The notes: generated by a model from the sequence alone, not told the origin. A stretch of 64,000 nucleotides of DNA from BOG-908 sp965198855 (GCA_965198855.1 CBDAPZ010000001.1:496001-560000), one strand, 5' to 3'. Shown: positions 28,287-37,613, numbered from the stretch's first letter. Made by a program: numbers and translations.

Positions 28287-29519
28287 CTAAGGCACAAGCT
28301 GAAACGCAAGCCCCAGCGGCACACCGACATTGCTGGCAATCATGTAATCGCCTCCACTATTCATCATGATCCCATACAAAGCCCCGTTTTGATAGGTCAC
28401 CCCAAGCGGCGAGAGGCCGTTTACGCCATTATTCGAGGCAAAGCCCATCAAACCCGCTACCTTGCCGGTCGAGACATCAAGCTGGTAGATATTACCGGCG
28501 GCATTGCCGACGTAAGGGAACGCTCCATACGAGTAGGCAACTGCGCCATACAAGATTCCGCCGCCTTTGGTAATCGGTCCGCTCGGATAATATCCATCCA
28601 ACCCGCCCTCAAACGAAAACAAGATTGTCTCGACATGGGTTTTTACATTGAGCTTGTAAAGCGTCCCAGACCCGTTTGCGCCACCATACTTGGTGGTTCC
28701 ATACAGAAAGTCTCTGTTGCCAACGAGGTTGCTGCTTGGCGTGAGGCCATCGGCGCCGGCGCCAAAGCGATGCAGGAACGTGACGGCACCCGTTGTCGGA
28801 TCAAGCTTAAAAAGCGCGCCGGCGTCTTCATAGCCGAGCGTGGTTCCATAGACTGCGCCGCCCATCTGCGTCAGAGCTGCTTCAGGCAACCCGGTCGCGT
28901 CAGCAGACGTGAAACGATGCAACACCGTAAATAACCCGGTTTCTGGATTTAACCTGAAGACCGTCCCGCATCCCTGGCCACCGCAGCCCGCGGCAATGCC
29001 GCCGACCGCGGTCGTTCCATAAAGCATGCCTCCATAATCGAGAAGTTTCGCGAAGGAGCCGCCACCATCGGTAAGCCCGGAGAATGCATGCAGCGTTACC
29101 AGTGCGCCTGTCTGCGGGTTCAAGGCAAAGATCGTCCCGCAATGCTCGGCGATGACCTTACAATGTGAACCGCCAAACGATGTGGTGCCAAACAACATGC
29201 TGCCATGTCTGATCACGCCACCAATCGGCATTCCGCCATCACTGCCTGCAAACGCGTGTAGAGTGGTGACAGCGGCGCCAGCGAGACGATAGACCGAACC
29301 GCAGCCATAGCCGCCGCATCCGGTATCCTTTAAGTTTTCGAAATACGCGGCGCTATTCTTAATAGTGCCGAATATCGTTCCGTTTTCCACCAGCATGTCG
29401 GCATTCGGGTTCCAGTCGTAATCGGCTGTCTGCCATTCATACAGCACCGAATATGTCTGTGCGTGTGCCGCCGCAGGCATCAACAACAACCAGGCCAACA
29501 TAAGGTGATGCCGCATCAT
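28287..29519 (-). CDS. Secreted TIGR03803-repeat protein, 7 repeats
   Basis: A 410-residue protein with a signal peptide (MMRHHLMLAWLLLMPAAAHA, cleavage before QTYS). About seven repeats follow with cores such as LFGTTSFGG, LYGTTAVGG, LYGTTKYGG and GTVFRLNPETG. Three loops contain cysteine pairs (CGGYGCG, CKVIAEHC, CGGQGCG) that may form disulfides; the larger relative at 20953 lacks these. The start follows AGAGG at about 6 bases. It converges on the MFS gene with 25 bp between stops. No function is known. Confidence 0.85.
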   Translation of the reverse strand: MMRHHLMLAWLLLMPAAAHAQTYSVLYEWQTADYDWNPNADMLVENGTIFGTIKNSAAYFENLKDTGCGGYGCGSVYRLAGAAVTTLHAFAGSDGGMPIGGVIRHGSMLFGTTSFGGSHCKVIAEHCGTIFALNPQTGALVTLHAFSGLTDGGGSFAKLLDYGGMLYGTTAVGGIAAGCGGQGCGTVFRLNPETGLFTVLHRFTSADATGLPEAALTQMGGAVYGTTLGYEDAGALFKLDPTTGAVTFLHRFGAGADGLTPSSNLVGNRDFLYGTTKYGGANGSGTLYKLNVKTHVETILFSFEGGLDGYYPSGPITKGGGILYGAVAYSYGAFPYVGNAAGNIYQLDVSTGKVAGLMGFASNNGVNGLSPLGVTYQNGALYGIMMNSGGDYMIASNVGVPLGLAFQLVP

Positions 29520-29694
29520 CCAACCTCTGCGAAGGAACGCTGGCACCTAGCCCGAAGCCACGTGCCTGCAGGCGGCGATGATCACCCGAAGTGTTCGAAA
29601 ACACCCTTTTCCCCGAAAGGTATCACGCTGGGCCCAGGCTGGCAGCGTGAGGCCGACGCGCCATATACTGCCCGATACATCGAAAGCCGACCCG

Positions 29695-31416
29695 ATGCTC
29701 GGACGCTTCTTCTCCTATTATCGCCCGCACCGCCGCCTGTTTATGCTCGACTTCGGATGCGCCGTCGCCTCTGGCCTGCTCGAGCTTGGTTTCCCGCTGG
29801 CGGTGCGTGCCTTCGTGGACCATCTGCTTCCCGGGCGTGACTGGGGCCTGATCATGCTCGCTTCGGCGGGGCTGATGGCGGTCTATCTGCTGAACACCGG
29901 CCTCATGGCGGTGGTCACCTATTGGGGCCACGTGCTCGGCATCAACATCGAGACGGAGATGCGCCGCCGCGCCTTCGACCATCTGCAGAAATTGTCCTTC
30001 CGCTTCTACGACAACGCCAAGACCGGCCATCTTGTCGCCCACGTGACCAAGGATCTGGAGGATGTCGGCGAGGTCGCCCATCACGGCCCTGAAGACCTGT
30101 TCATGGCGGTGATGACGTTCGTCGGCGCCTTCATCCTGATGTTCGCCATCAACAAGCAACTGGCGTTGATCGCTGCTGTCGTCGTGCCGCCGGTGACGGT
30201 GTTCTCCAGCCGCTACGGCGCGCGGATGGCGCGCAATTTCCGCGAGCTGTTCCAGCAGGTGGGCCGCTTCAACGCGCGTATCGAGGAGAATGTCGGCGGC
30301 ATGCGCGTCGTTCAGGCGTTCGCCAACGAGGAACATGAGCGCGGCCTGTTCGCGGTCGATAACGGCCGCTATCGCAGCACCAAGCTGCAGGCCTACAAGC
30401 TGATGGCGGCCAGCACTGCCATCACCTATCTCGGCATGCGCCTGACCCAGGTCGTCGTCATGGTGGCGGGCACCTGGTTCGTGCTGCAAGGCCAGCTCTC
30501 GGATGGCGGTTTCGTCAGCTTCCTGCTGCTGGTCGGCGTGTTCCTGCGCCCGATCGAGAAGATCAACGCCGTGCTGGAGGTCTATCCGAAAGGCGTCGCC
30601 GGCTTCCGACGCTACACCGAGTTGCTGGACACCGCGCCTGATGTCGTCGATGCGCCGGGTGCCATCCAGGCAGTCCGCCTGCGCGGCGATATTCGCTTTG
30701 CGGATGTCACCTTCGGCTACGCGGCAGGCCGGCCGGTGCTGCGCAATATCGAGCTCGATATAAAGGCGGGCGAAATGATGGCCTTCGTCGGTCCCTCCGG
30801 CGCAGGCAAGACGACCTTGTGCGCCTTGCTGCCTCGTTTCTACGAGCCCGATGCCGGGTGCATCACCATAGACGGCCGCGACATACGCAGCATGACCTTG
30901 TCCTCCTTGCGCGGCCAAATCGGCATCGTGCAGCAGGATGTGTTCCTGTTCGGCGGCACGGTGCGCGAGAACATTGCCTATGGCCGCCTGGATGCGACCG
31001 ACGAGGAGATCCATCGCGCCGCACGCCGTGCGCAGATGGAAGCAACGATCGCGGCGATGCCGGACGGACTGGACACGATCATCGGCGAGCGCGGGGTGAA
31101 GCTCTCCGGCGGCCAAAAACAGCGTTTGGCCATTGCGAGGATCTTCCTCAAGGATCCGCCGATCCTTATTCTGGACGAAGCGACCAGCGCGCTCGATGGC
31201 GAAACCGAACGTGCCATCCAGTCGGCACTCGCCGAACTCTCGCGCGGGCGGACGACCCTCGTCATCGCCCACAGGCTCTCGACCATACGGGACGCCGACC
31301 GCATCGTCGTCGTCGATGAAAGCGGCATCGTCGAACAGGGGCGGCATGCGGAGCTGATGGCCAGTGGCGGGACATATCGCCGCCTGCATGGCGCCTCTCC
31401 GGCGGTGGCCTCATGA
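29695..31416 (+). CDS. ABC transporter, fused permease and ATPase (exporter type)
   Basis: A 573-residue half-transporter. Residues 1-300 hold six membrane segments (MLGRFFSYYRPHRRLFMLDF...), with the coupling-helix segment FRFYDNAKTGHLVAHVTKDLE. The nucleotide-binding domain has Walker A GPSGAGKT, Q-loop GIVQQDVFLFGGT, signature LSGGQKQR, Walker B ILILDEATSALD and H-loop IAHRLST. It resembles MsbA/YheI-type multidrug or lipid exporters. The start at 29695 gives the normal N-terminus. It is followed by a small gene after 25 bp and a strong terminator, forming a two-gene unit. Confidence 0.9.
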   Translation: MLGRFFSYYRPHRRLFMLDFGCAVASGLLELGFPLAVRAFVDHLLPGRDWGLIMLASAGLMAVYLLNTGLMAVVTYWGHVLGINIETEMRRRAFDHLQKLSFRFYDNAKTGHLVAHVTKDLEDVGEVAHHGPEDLFMAVMTFVGAFILMFAINKQLALIAAVVVPPVTVFSSRYGARMARNFRELFQQVGRFNARIEENVGGMRVVQAFANEEHERGLFAVDNGRYRSTKLQAYKLMAASTAITYLGMRLTQVVVMVAGTWFVLQGQLSDGGFVSFLLLVGVFLRPIEKINAVLEVYPKGVAGFRRYTELLDTAPDVVDAPGAIQAVRLRGDIRFADVTFGYAAGRPVLRNIELDIKAGEMMAFVGPSGAGKTTLCALLPRFYEPDAGCITIDGRDIRSMTLSSLRGQIGIVQQDVFLFGGTVRENIAYGRLDATDEEIHRAARRAQMEATIAAMPDGLDTIIGERGVKLSGGQKQRLAIARIFLKDPPILILDEATSALDGETERAIQSALAELSRGRTTLVIAHRLSTIRDADRIVVVDESGIVEQGRHAELMASGGTYRRLHGASPAVAS

Positions 31417-31441
31417 CGCGTTGCCATAGGGAGTGCGGAGC

Positions 31442-31753
31442 ATGACACGAGAAGAGATCGCAGCATGGGCGATGCGGAATGGCTGGCAGGTCATCGGCGG
31501 GCATCCGAGCCTGACAAAACCCTCTTCTCCAAAGGAAGCGATTGTAAGGCTGGTCATGAAAGCGACGGTGGTCCATCTCGAAGCGAAGAAGCCCGCGGGA
31601 AAGTGGGAGAAGATCAGTGGCCAAACCTATGAGAAAGTGGTCGCCGACGAAGAGACTGGCATTCCCGCAGGGCTGGGGTTCGAGACGGTCCCCGGGATCA
31701 GGATGCTGATGCAGGTGAACCGGGACAGGCAGGTGTTCGCGGTCAGACCTTGA
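31442..31753 (+). CDS. Small conserved-looking protein of unknown function
   Basis: A 103-residue soluble protein, MTREEIAAWAMRNGWQVI..., with a basic middle (KATVVHLEAKKPAGKWEKI). There is no signal peptide and no motif that I recognise. A GGGAG lies 8 bases before the ATG. Codon use looks like that of the neighbours, and it sits in the same transcript as the ABC exporter, so it is likely a real gene. Confidence 0.7.
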   Translation: MTREEIAAWAMRNGWQVIGGHPSLTKPSSPKEAIVRLVMKATVVHLEAKKPAGKWEKISGQTYEKVVADEETGIPAGLGFETVPGIRMLMQVNRDRQVFAVRP

Positions 31754-31865
31754 GGGCACGCGAGGTCTGCACGACAAAATGACCCGCACTCATGCAAATG
31801 AATGATGCGGTAGCAGCTCGATCCACGTGAAAGTGGTGGGGCTGAGACTGCAGCAGCAGACTTGA

Positions 31866-31903
31866 GGGGCGCATGGGACGATGCCATGCCGCCCCCTTTT
31901 TTT
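31866..31903 (+). terminator. Rho-independent terminator of the ABC exporter unit
   Basis: The stem GGGGCG-CATGG pairs with CCATG-(C)-CGCCCC (31866-31876 with 31884-31895, one bulged C, 7-base loop) and is followed by CTTTTTTT. It lies 112 bp after the small gene. The stretch in between shows no gene, only a minor hairpin (CCAC-gtgaaa-GTGG at 31823-31836). Confidence 0.8.
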
Positions 31904-31993
31904 AAGAAGGCCTCACCCCATACCACCGCAGCAGAACACCTCTGGTATCACCTCTCTGCTACAGACTTGACCAATTCTGGCCATCCGGTTAGG

Positions 31994-32008
31994 AGTTGTT
32001 CAACAACT
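31994..32008. promoter_or_regulatory. 15-bp palindrome, GntR/FadR-type operator candidate
   Basis: AGTTGTTCAACAACT is perfect around a single central base. Its core TTGT-TCA-ACAA fits the TNGT-N3-ACNA form bound by FadR-subfamily GntR regulators. It lies 27 bp before the GTG start of the TctC-type gene and downstream of a TTGACC (31967-31972) that could be a -35 element. No GntR gene is in the window. Confidence 0.5.
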
Positions 32009-32034
32009 ATCCAAGCAATCGCGGGAGAGACGGT

Positions 32035-33039
32035 GTGCGGAAACAAGTTTTTCAAGCGCTCGCCCTGGCAGGTCTTTTCTGCGCGGCGGCACCGGCTTAT
32101 GGCGCGGTAGACCCCTACGATGGCAAGATCATCAACATCTTTGCCGGTCGTCCGCCTGGCGGGGGCGTGGATTCTGAAATGCGCCTGGTGGCGCAGTATC
32201 TTGCCGATCACATCCCGTCGCATCCACGCATCGTGCCGCGCAACATGCCCGGTGCCGGCGGTGTGGTGCTGGGAAACTATCTCTATAATGTGGCGCCAAA
32301 GGACGGGCTGACCATCGGCGTGCCTGGCCGCACATCCTTCCTGCTGTCGCCCGTCGAGGGCAACCCGAACGTGCGCTACGATCTGGCAAAATTCACCTGG
32401 ATCGGCAGCCCGGCGAGCAGCAATTTCATCCTGTGGATGCGAAAGGGCAGTGGCATCACGACGCTTGCGGAGCTGCGTGCGTCGAAGACGACGCTGACGA
32501 TCGGGGGCAGCGGTAACGGTAACTCGGATACGGTCATTCCCGAAATTCTCGCGAAATACGAGAAGCTTCCGATCAAGGTGGTGCGCGGCTATCCCGGCAC
32601 GGCCGACGAGGTGCTCGCCCTGCAGCGCGGCGAGATCGACGGCATGTTCACCGAGCAGGCGAGTTTCGGCAGCGACCCGGAAGCAGCCGGTATTGCCGTG
32701 CCGATCTTGCAGACTTTTCCGCTGCGCAAGGGATTGCCGACGACGCAGGAGGTTGCGTCCGACCCGGTGGAGAAATCCCTACTCGGGCTGTTTGCCGTGT
32801 CGCTTCATGTCGGTCTCGCGATGGTGGCGCCGCCCGATCTCGATCCCGCCCAGGTCAAGGTGCTGCGTGACGCCTATCGCGCGACGGTAAGCGACCCGCA
32901 TTATATTGCGGACGCCACAAAGCGTGGTTTTGCCGTGGGTTCACCCAATGATGGTGCCGAGATCGCGCAGTATCTGCAGCAGAACCTCTCCGGCGTGCCG
33001 GAGAACGTTCGCGCGGAATTCGTGAAATTGACGCAATGA
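32035..33039 (+). CDS. TctC/Bug-type tripartite tricarboxylate transporter binding protein
   Basis: A 334-residue periplasmic protein with a signal peptide (VRKQVFQALALAGLFCAAAPAYG-A). The mature part has NIFAGRPPGGGVDSEMRLVAQYL, the VPRNMPGAGG motif and LYNVAPKDGLTIG, all typical of the Bug family, which binds carboxylates. The start is GTG at 32035 with GGGAG 8 bases upstream. The TctA/TctB membrane partners are not encoded here, so it must work with distant partners or as a sensor. Its stop overlaps the LeuC-like start (ATGA), tying it to the catabolic operon. Confidence 0.85.
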   Translation: MRKQVFQALALAGLFCAAAPAYGAVDPYDGKIINIFAGRPPGGGVDSEMRLVAQYLADHIPSHPRIVPRNMPGAGGVVLGNYLYNVAPKDGLTIGVPGRTSFLLSPVEGNPNVRYDLAKFTWIGSPASSNFILWMRKGSGITTLAELRASKTTLTIGGSGNGNSDTVIPEILAKYEKLPIKVVRGYPGTADEVLALQRGEIDGMFTEQASFGSDPEAAGIAVPILQTFPLRKGLPTTQEVASDPVEKSLLGLFAVSLHVGLAMVAPPDLDPAQVKVLRDAYRATVSDPHYIADATKRGFAVGSPNDGAEIAQYLQQNLSGVPENVRAEFVKLTQ

Positions 33040-34445
33040 CACCGCGGTCGCTTTTTGAAAAGCTCTGGCAGTCGCATGTCATTCGCGAATTATCGGATGG
33101 CCGCACCCTGCTACGTATCGATCGTCATCTGATCCATGACGGCAGCAGCCGGCAAGCCTTCGATGGACTGCGCCGTATGGAGCGCGGCTTCCGCAACCTT
33201 GATCAAAGTCTGGCCATCGCCGATCACATCGTCTCCACCTTGCCCGGCCGTACTGGCGAGTCGCACCCGCCGGGGCGCGAGCGCATCCATGCGTTGCGCG
33301 CGAACGCGGCGGAATTCGATGTGCCCTTCCTCGACGTGAATGATTCCCATCAAGGCATCGTGCATATCGTAGGGCCCGAGACCGGTTTCGTGCTGCCCGG
33401 CAGTGTGGTGGTCTGCGGCGACAGCCACACCGCGACAAACGGCGCGCTGGCGGCACTCGCCTGGGGCATCGGCACGACGGAAGTGATGCATGTCATGGCG
33501 GCACAGGCGCTGCTTCTGCGCAAACCGAAAACAATGCGTGTGATCTGTGACGGCAGGCTGGCGCCCGGCGTCTATGCGAAGGATCTCATCCTCTACTTCA
33601 TCAGGCAGCATGGTGTGACCGCTGGCAAGGGCTACGCGGTCGAATATGCCGGCGCGACTATCGATGCGCTGCCGATGGAAGCGCGCATGACGGTGTGCAA
33701 CATGTCGATCGAATTCGGCGCGCGCATGGGTATGATTGCTGCCGATGAAACGACCTTTGCGTATGTACATGACAAGGCGCTGGCGCCTACGGGTGCGATG
33801 TGGGAGCGCGCAGTCGAGACTTGGCGCGATCTGCATTCCGATGCGGGCGCGTCGTTCGATCGCGAATATCGCCTAGATGCCTCGCAGATCAGGCCGCAGG
33901 TGAGTTGGGGCACCTCGCCCGAGGACGTGGTCGCCATCGACGAGGCGGTGCCTGCGCCGCTGGAAGCGCCCGATGCCTCGCGTCGTGCTGCGATGGAACG
34001 TTCTTTGTCCTACATGGATCTTTCGCCTGGTGACCGGCTCGAGGGACTGCCGGTCGATTTCGCATTCATCGGCTCCTGCACGAATAGCCGCCTCTCGGAT
34101 CTGCGCGATGCCGCGGCCATGATCCGCGGGCGGCATGTGGCGCCACACGTCACTGCATTGGTGGTGCCAGGCTCCATGTCCGTCAAGGCGGCTGCGGAAG
34201 CTGAAGGCCTGGACCGTATCTTTACCGATGCGGGTTTCCAGTGGCGCAATGCCGGCTGCTCGATGTGCGTGGCGAGCAACGGTGATATCGTGCCGCCAGG
34301 GGGACGCGCCATCTCCACAACGAACCGCAATTTCGAACATCGCCAGGGGCCAGGCAGCCGCACCCATATCGCAAGCCCGGCGATGGTCGCAGCCGCCGCT
34401 TTGGCCGGGCACATCACCGATATCCGTTCGTTCGGGACAGACTGA
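33036..34445 (+). CDS. LeuC-like aconitase-family dehydratase, large subunit
   Basis: A 469-residue iron-sulfur hydro-lyase. Substrate and active-site motifs include VFC-like VVCGDSHTATNGALAALAWGIGTTEV. The three cluster cysteines are in IGSCTNSR and AGCSMC. The sequence fits the isopropylmalate isomerase group, but the setting is catabolic: carboxylate binding protein, FAH hydrolase, ThDP enzyme and aldehyde dehydrogenase, with no leuA or leuB. A role on a methylated or substituted malate/citrate analogue is more likely than leucine synthesis. It pairs with the small subunit that starts 2 bp after its stop. Confidence 0.87.
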   Translation: MTPRSLFEKLWQSHVIRELSDGRTLLRIDRHLIHDGSSRQAFDGLRRMERGFRNLDQSLAIADHIVSTLPGRTGESHPPGRERIHALRANAAEFDVPFLDVNDSHQGIVHIVGPETGFVLPGSVVVCGDSHTATNGALAALAWGIGTTEVMHVMAAQALLLRKPKTMRVICDGRLAPGVYAKDLILYFIRQHGVTAGKGYAVEYAGATIDALPMEARMTVCNMSIEFGARMGMIAADETTFAYVHDKALAPTGAMWERAVETWRDLHSDAGASFDREYRLDASQIRPQVSWGTSPEDVVAIDEAVPAPLEAPDASRRAAMERSLSYMDLSPGDRLEGLPVDFAFIGSCTNSRLSDLRDAAAMIRGRHVAPHVTALVVPGSMSVKAAAEAEGLDRIFTDAGFQWRNAGCSMCVASNGDIVPPGGRAISTTNRNFEHRQGPGSRTHIASPAMVAAAALAGHITDIRSFGTD

Positions 34446-34447
34446 CC

Positions 34448-35089
34448 ATGCAGGCTTTCACCGTGCTGCGCGGCGCATGTGCGCCCATGCTGCAGGAAAA
34501 CATCGATACCGACGCGATCACGCCGTCAGCCGCCGGAAAATCGACCTCCACCGATCTCGGCAAGATGCTGTTCAACAATGCCCGCTACCATCTGGATGGC
34601 AGCGAAATACCGGATTTCGTCCTCAACCAGCCGCGCTATCGACAGAGCAAGATTCTTGTCGCCGGCCGCAATTTCGGCTGCGGCAGTTCGCGCGAACGCG
34701 CTGTCTGGGCGTTGTTGTCGTTCGGCATACGCTGCGTGATTGCGCCAAGCTTTGCCGATATCTTCAACGACAATGCGTTTCAGAATGGCCTGCTGCCGGT
34801 CGTTCTGCCGGAAGAGGATTGCGTCCGGTTGGCAGCCGATATCGAAGCGGCGGCGGATCCTTCGGTTACTGTCGATCTGCAGCGTCTGCGCGTAGACGGA
34901 CCCACGCTTTCGGATCTCGTCTTTGTCATTTCCGAGGAACGTCGCGCGGCATTGCTGGAAGGTCTCGATGAGATCTCCGTCATTCTCGGCATGCAAAACG
35001 ATAACGATGCGTTCGAGGCGCGGGACCGCGCGGCGCGTCCCTGGATTTACGGCGTGGATGTCCACGCGCTGGCGGGGCGGCCGGCATGA
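34448..35089 (+). CDS. LeuD-like aconitase-family dehydratase, small subunit
   Basis: A 213-residue swivelling domain. It has NIDTDAITP near the N-terminus, the GRNFGCGSSRERAVWAL motif (about residue 75) that contacts substrate, and the SFADIFNDNAFQNGLLPV segment. The length is normal for LeuD. It would form the heterodimer with the LeuC-like protein just upstream. A biosynthetic role is not excluded, but the operon speaks for catabolism. Confidence 0.87.
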   Translation: MQAFTVLRGACAPMLQENIDTDAITPSAAGKSTSTDLGKMLFNNARYHLDGSEIPDFVLNQPRYRQSKILVAGRNFGCGSSRERAVWALLSFGIRCVIAPSFADIFNDNAFQNGLLPVVLPEEDCVRLAADIEAAADPSVTVDLQRLRVDGPTLSDLVFVISEERRAALLEGLDEISVILGMQNDNDAFEARDRAARPWIYGVDVHALAGRPA

Positions 35090-35123
35090 TCGATCGGACA
35101 TCATGCCATCACGGAGAATGGAT

Positions 35124-35912
35124 GTGAAGTGGGTTCGATTTGAGCAGGAAGGCCGCATATCGTTCGGTATCCTGTCTGGCGACATGGTTCAGCCTGTCGA
35201 GGGCTCGCCGTTCGAGACATACGCGCCGAGCGGCCGATCGGTAGCCCTATCCGGTGTCCGGCTGCTCACGCCGTTCGTGCCGCGGGTTTTCTATGCCGTA
35301 GGCTATAATTATGCCGGTCACGTCTCCGAGGCCGACGGGTTCATGGCCAAACCGATCAAGACCCCGAAGAAGCCCGATGTCGGCTATCGGAGCGTCGGTG
35401 CCCTGATCGCGACCGATGAGGCAATAGTCATTCCACCAGGCTCGTCGGGCGCCGTGCAGTTCGAAGGCGAACTCGTGGCCATCGTGGGCAAGACCGCACG
35501 CAATCTGCGCGAGGACGAAGTGCTCGATTGCCTCTTGGGCTATACGATCGGCAACGATGTCAGCGAGCGCAGCTGGCAGTCGAACGATCGCACGACATGG
35601 CGCGCGAAGAACGCAGACACGTTCAAGCCAATGGGACCATGCATCGAGACGGAGCTGGATCTCGATCGGCTCACCACGCGGGTCCGTCTGAATGGGCAGC
35701 AGGTTTCAGAATTTCCGACCAACCGCATGATCTTCGGCGTGCAGGCCTATCTTGCCGAGATCTCGCGTGCCATCACGTTGCAGCCGGGCGACATGATCTG
35801 GATGGGCACGGAGGCGCCGACGCTGGACATGCGTGACGGCGACACGGTGGAAATCGAGATCGACGCTATCGGCACGCTGCGCAACCACATTGTCGCTTCG
35901 GCGAACCAATGA
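35124..35912 (+). CDS. Fumarylacetoacetate hydrolase (FAH) family protein
   Basis: About 262 residues: an N-terminal cap (KWVRFEQEGRISFGILSGD) and the FAH core with metal ligands in VQFEGELVAIVG and GYTIGNDVSER. Family members hydrolyse or decarboxylate acyl-pyruvates, or hydrate dienoates. GTG at 35124 (M-KWVRFE) is preferred because GGAG ends 7 bases before it; ATGs at 35118 and 35103 are alternatives. The stop overlaps the ThDP enzyme start (ATGA). The substrate is unknown. Confidence 0.85.
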   Translation: MKWVRFEQEGRISFGILSGDMVQPVEGSPFETYAPSGRSVALSGVRLLTPFVPRVFYAVGYNYAGHVSEADGFMAKPIKTPKKPDVGYRSVGALIATDEAIVIPPGSSGAVQFEGELVAIVGKTARNLREDEVLDCLLGYTIGNDVSERSWQSNDRTTWRAKNADTFKPMGPCIETELDLDRLTTRVRLNGQQVSEFPTNRMIFGVQAYLAEISRAITLQPGDMIWMGTEAPTLDMRDGDTVEIEIDAIGTLRNHIVASANQ

Positions 35913-37597
35913 CTCAGCAGATCGCAACTGCCGCCCCGTCGCCCCGGACTGGCGGCCGCATCCTGATCGACCAGTTGGTGGCGCAGGGTGTGCGCCATGT
36001 GTTCTGCGTACCAGGCGAAAGCTATCTTGCCGCCCTGGATGCCATGTATGACTCGCCGATCGAGGTCACTGTCTGCCGCCAGGAAGGCGGTGCGGCGATG
36101 ATGGCAGAGGCGCATGGCAAGCTCACCGGCGAACCCGGCATCTGCTTCGTCACCCGCGGGCCGGGTGCCACCAATGCAAGCCCGGGCGTGCATATCGCCG
36201 CGCAGGATTCCACGCCGATGATCCTGTTCGTGGGGCAGGTGGCCAGGCCGATGCGTGGCCGTGAGGCGTTCCAGGAAATCGACTATCGCGCGGTGTTCGG
36301 CGGCTTGGCCAAATGGGTGACTGAGATCGACGACGCCGCCAGGCTGCCGGAACTGGTCGCCCGCGCCTTCTCGGTCGCACGCAGCGGCCGTCCCGGCCCG
36401 GTCGTGATCGCCTTGCCGGAAGATATGCTGACCGAGACTGCATCTTGCACAGATGCGCCGCGCGGCGCAGCCCCGATGCTGATGCCTCACGCCGAGCTGG
36501 TGGAGCGTGCGACCACGCTTCTGGCAGGCGCGCAACGCCCGCTTGTCATTGCCGGTGGTCATGGCTGGGATGAGGCGACGAGCGCCGCTTTCCGCCGATT
36601 TGCCGAACAGCACGCGTTGCCGGTCTGTGTATCGTTCCGCCGCCAATCAGTGTTTCCCGCCGATCACCCGCATTTTGCCGGCGATCTTGGCATTGGCGCC
36701 AACCCGGCTCTGCTGCGTGCTGTTGCCGAGAGCGACCTAGTCATGCTGTTCGGCACACGGCTTTCGGAGGCGGCTAGCCAGGGTTACACCCTGCTGGAGA
36801 TCCCGCATTCCAGCCGAACGCTGATCCATGTCCATGCCGGCGAAAGCGAGCTCGGCCGCGTCTACCAGCCGGACCTTGCCATACAGGCGTCTCCGCGCGG
36901 CTTTCTCGCCGCCGCCTCGCAACTTCCGCCGCCGGCGCTGCCCGACCGTGCAGCCTGGCTGCAGCTTCTGCGGCAAACCTATCTCGACTGGTCGGACCAG
37001 CCCACTCACGTGCCGGGCCGGTTCAATTTCGGCCGGGTGGTGAAAGACCTCGCTGCCACATTGCCTGCCGACGCCATCGTCACCACCGGAGCCGGGAATT
37101 ACGCCTCCTGGGTGAACCGCTTCTACCCCGTGCGGTCCTCCGGCGGCCTTCTCGGCCCCACCTGCGGATCGATGGGGTACGGCATACCCGCTGCCATCGC
37201 CGCCGCACGGATTGCCCCGCATCGCCAGGCGGTCGCGTTTGCAGGAGATGGCTGCTTCCTGATGAACGGACAGGAGTTTGCCACTGCCGTGCAGTATGAT
37301 GCGCGCGTGGTGGTGGTGATCGTCGATAACGGCATGTATGGCACGATACGCATGCATCAGGAGATGCATTACCCGGGCAGGGTGGTTGCGACCGCCTTGC
37401 GCAATCCCGATTTTGCAGCCTATGCGCAGGCATTCGGCGGTTATGGCGAAACCGTGGAAACGACGGAAGATTTTCTCCCGGCATTTGCCCGCGCTGTCGC
37501 CTCGGGGCGGCCCGCCATCCTCCACTGCAAGGTGGACCCTGAAGCCCTGACACCGGGCCGCACCCTCAGCGAGTTGCGCGGCACGGCGACACGGTAA
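35909..37597 (+). CDS. Thiamine-diphosphate-dependent enzyme (acetolactate synthase / 2-oxoacid decarboxylase-like)
   Basis: A 562-residue cytoplasmic enzyme with the three-domain layout of the family. The N-terminal PYR domain carries the activating Glu in VCRQEGGAAMMAEAHG (about residue 58). A central domain follows, and the C-terminal PP domain holds the ThDP motif GDGCFLMNGQEFATAVQYDARVVVVIVDN. It could decarboxylate a 2-oxo acid to an aldehyde, which the aldehyde dehydrogenase encoded 16 bp downstream would oxidise. A true acetolactate synthase is less likely without a regulatory subunit gene. No specific substrate can be assigned. Confidence 0.87.
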   Translation: MTQQIATAAPSPRTGGRILIDQLVAQGVRHVFCVPGESYLAALDAMYDSPIEVTVCRQEGGAAMMAEAHGKLTGEPGICFVTRGPGATNASPGVHIAAQDSTPMILFVGQVARPMRGREAFQEIDYRAVFGGLAKWVTEIDDAARLPELVARAFSVARSGRPGPVVIALPEDMLTETASCTDAPRGAAPMLMPHAELVERATTLLAGAQRPLVIAGGHGWDEATSAAFRRFAEQHALPVCVSFRRQSVFPADHPHFAGDLGIGANPALLRAVAESDLVMLFGTRLSEAASQGYTLLEIPHSSRTLIHVHAGESELGRVYQPDLAIQASPRGFLAAASQLPPPALPDRAAWLQLLRQTYLDWSDQPTHVPGRFNFGRVVKDLAATLPADAIVTTGAGNYASWVNRFYPVRSSGGLLGPTCGSMGYGIPAAIAAARIAPHRQAVAFAGDGCFLMNGQEFATAVQYDARVVVVIVDNGMYGTIRMHQEMHYPGRVVATALRNPDFAAYAQAFGGYGETVETTEDFLPAFARAVASGRPAILHCKVDPEALTPGRTLSELRGTATR

Positions 37598-37613
37598 TCC
37601 AGAAAGGCTCAAC

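Noticed and set aside
29623..31389. 588-residue frame on - strand opposite the ABC exporter
   Set aside because: The + strand encodes a complete ABC transporter with all motifs; the opposite frame is rich in His/Gln/Arg as expected for an antisense shadow.
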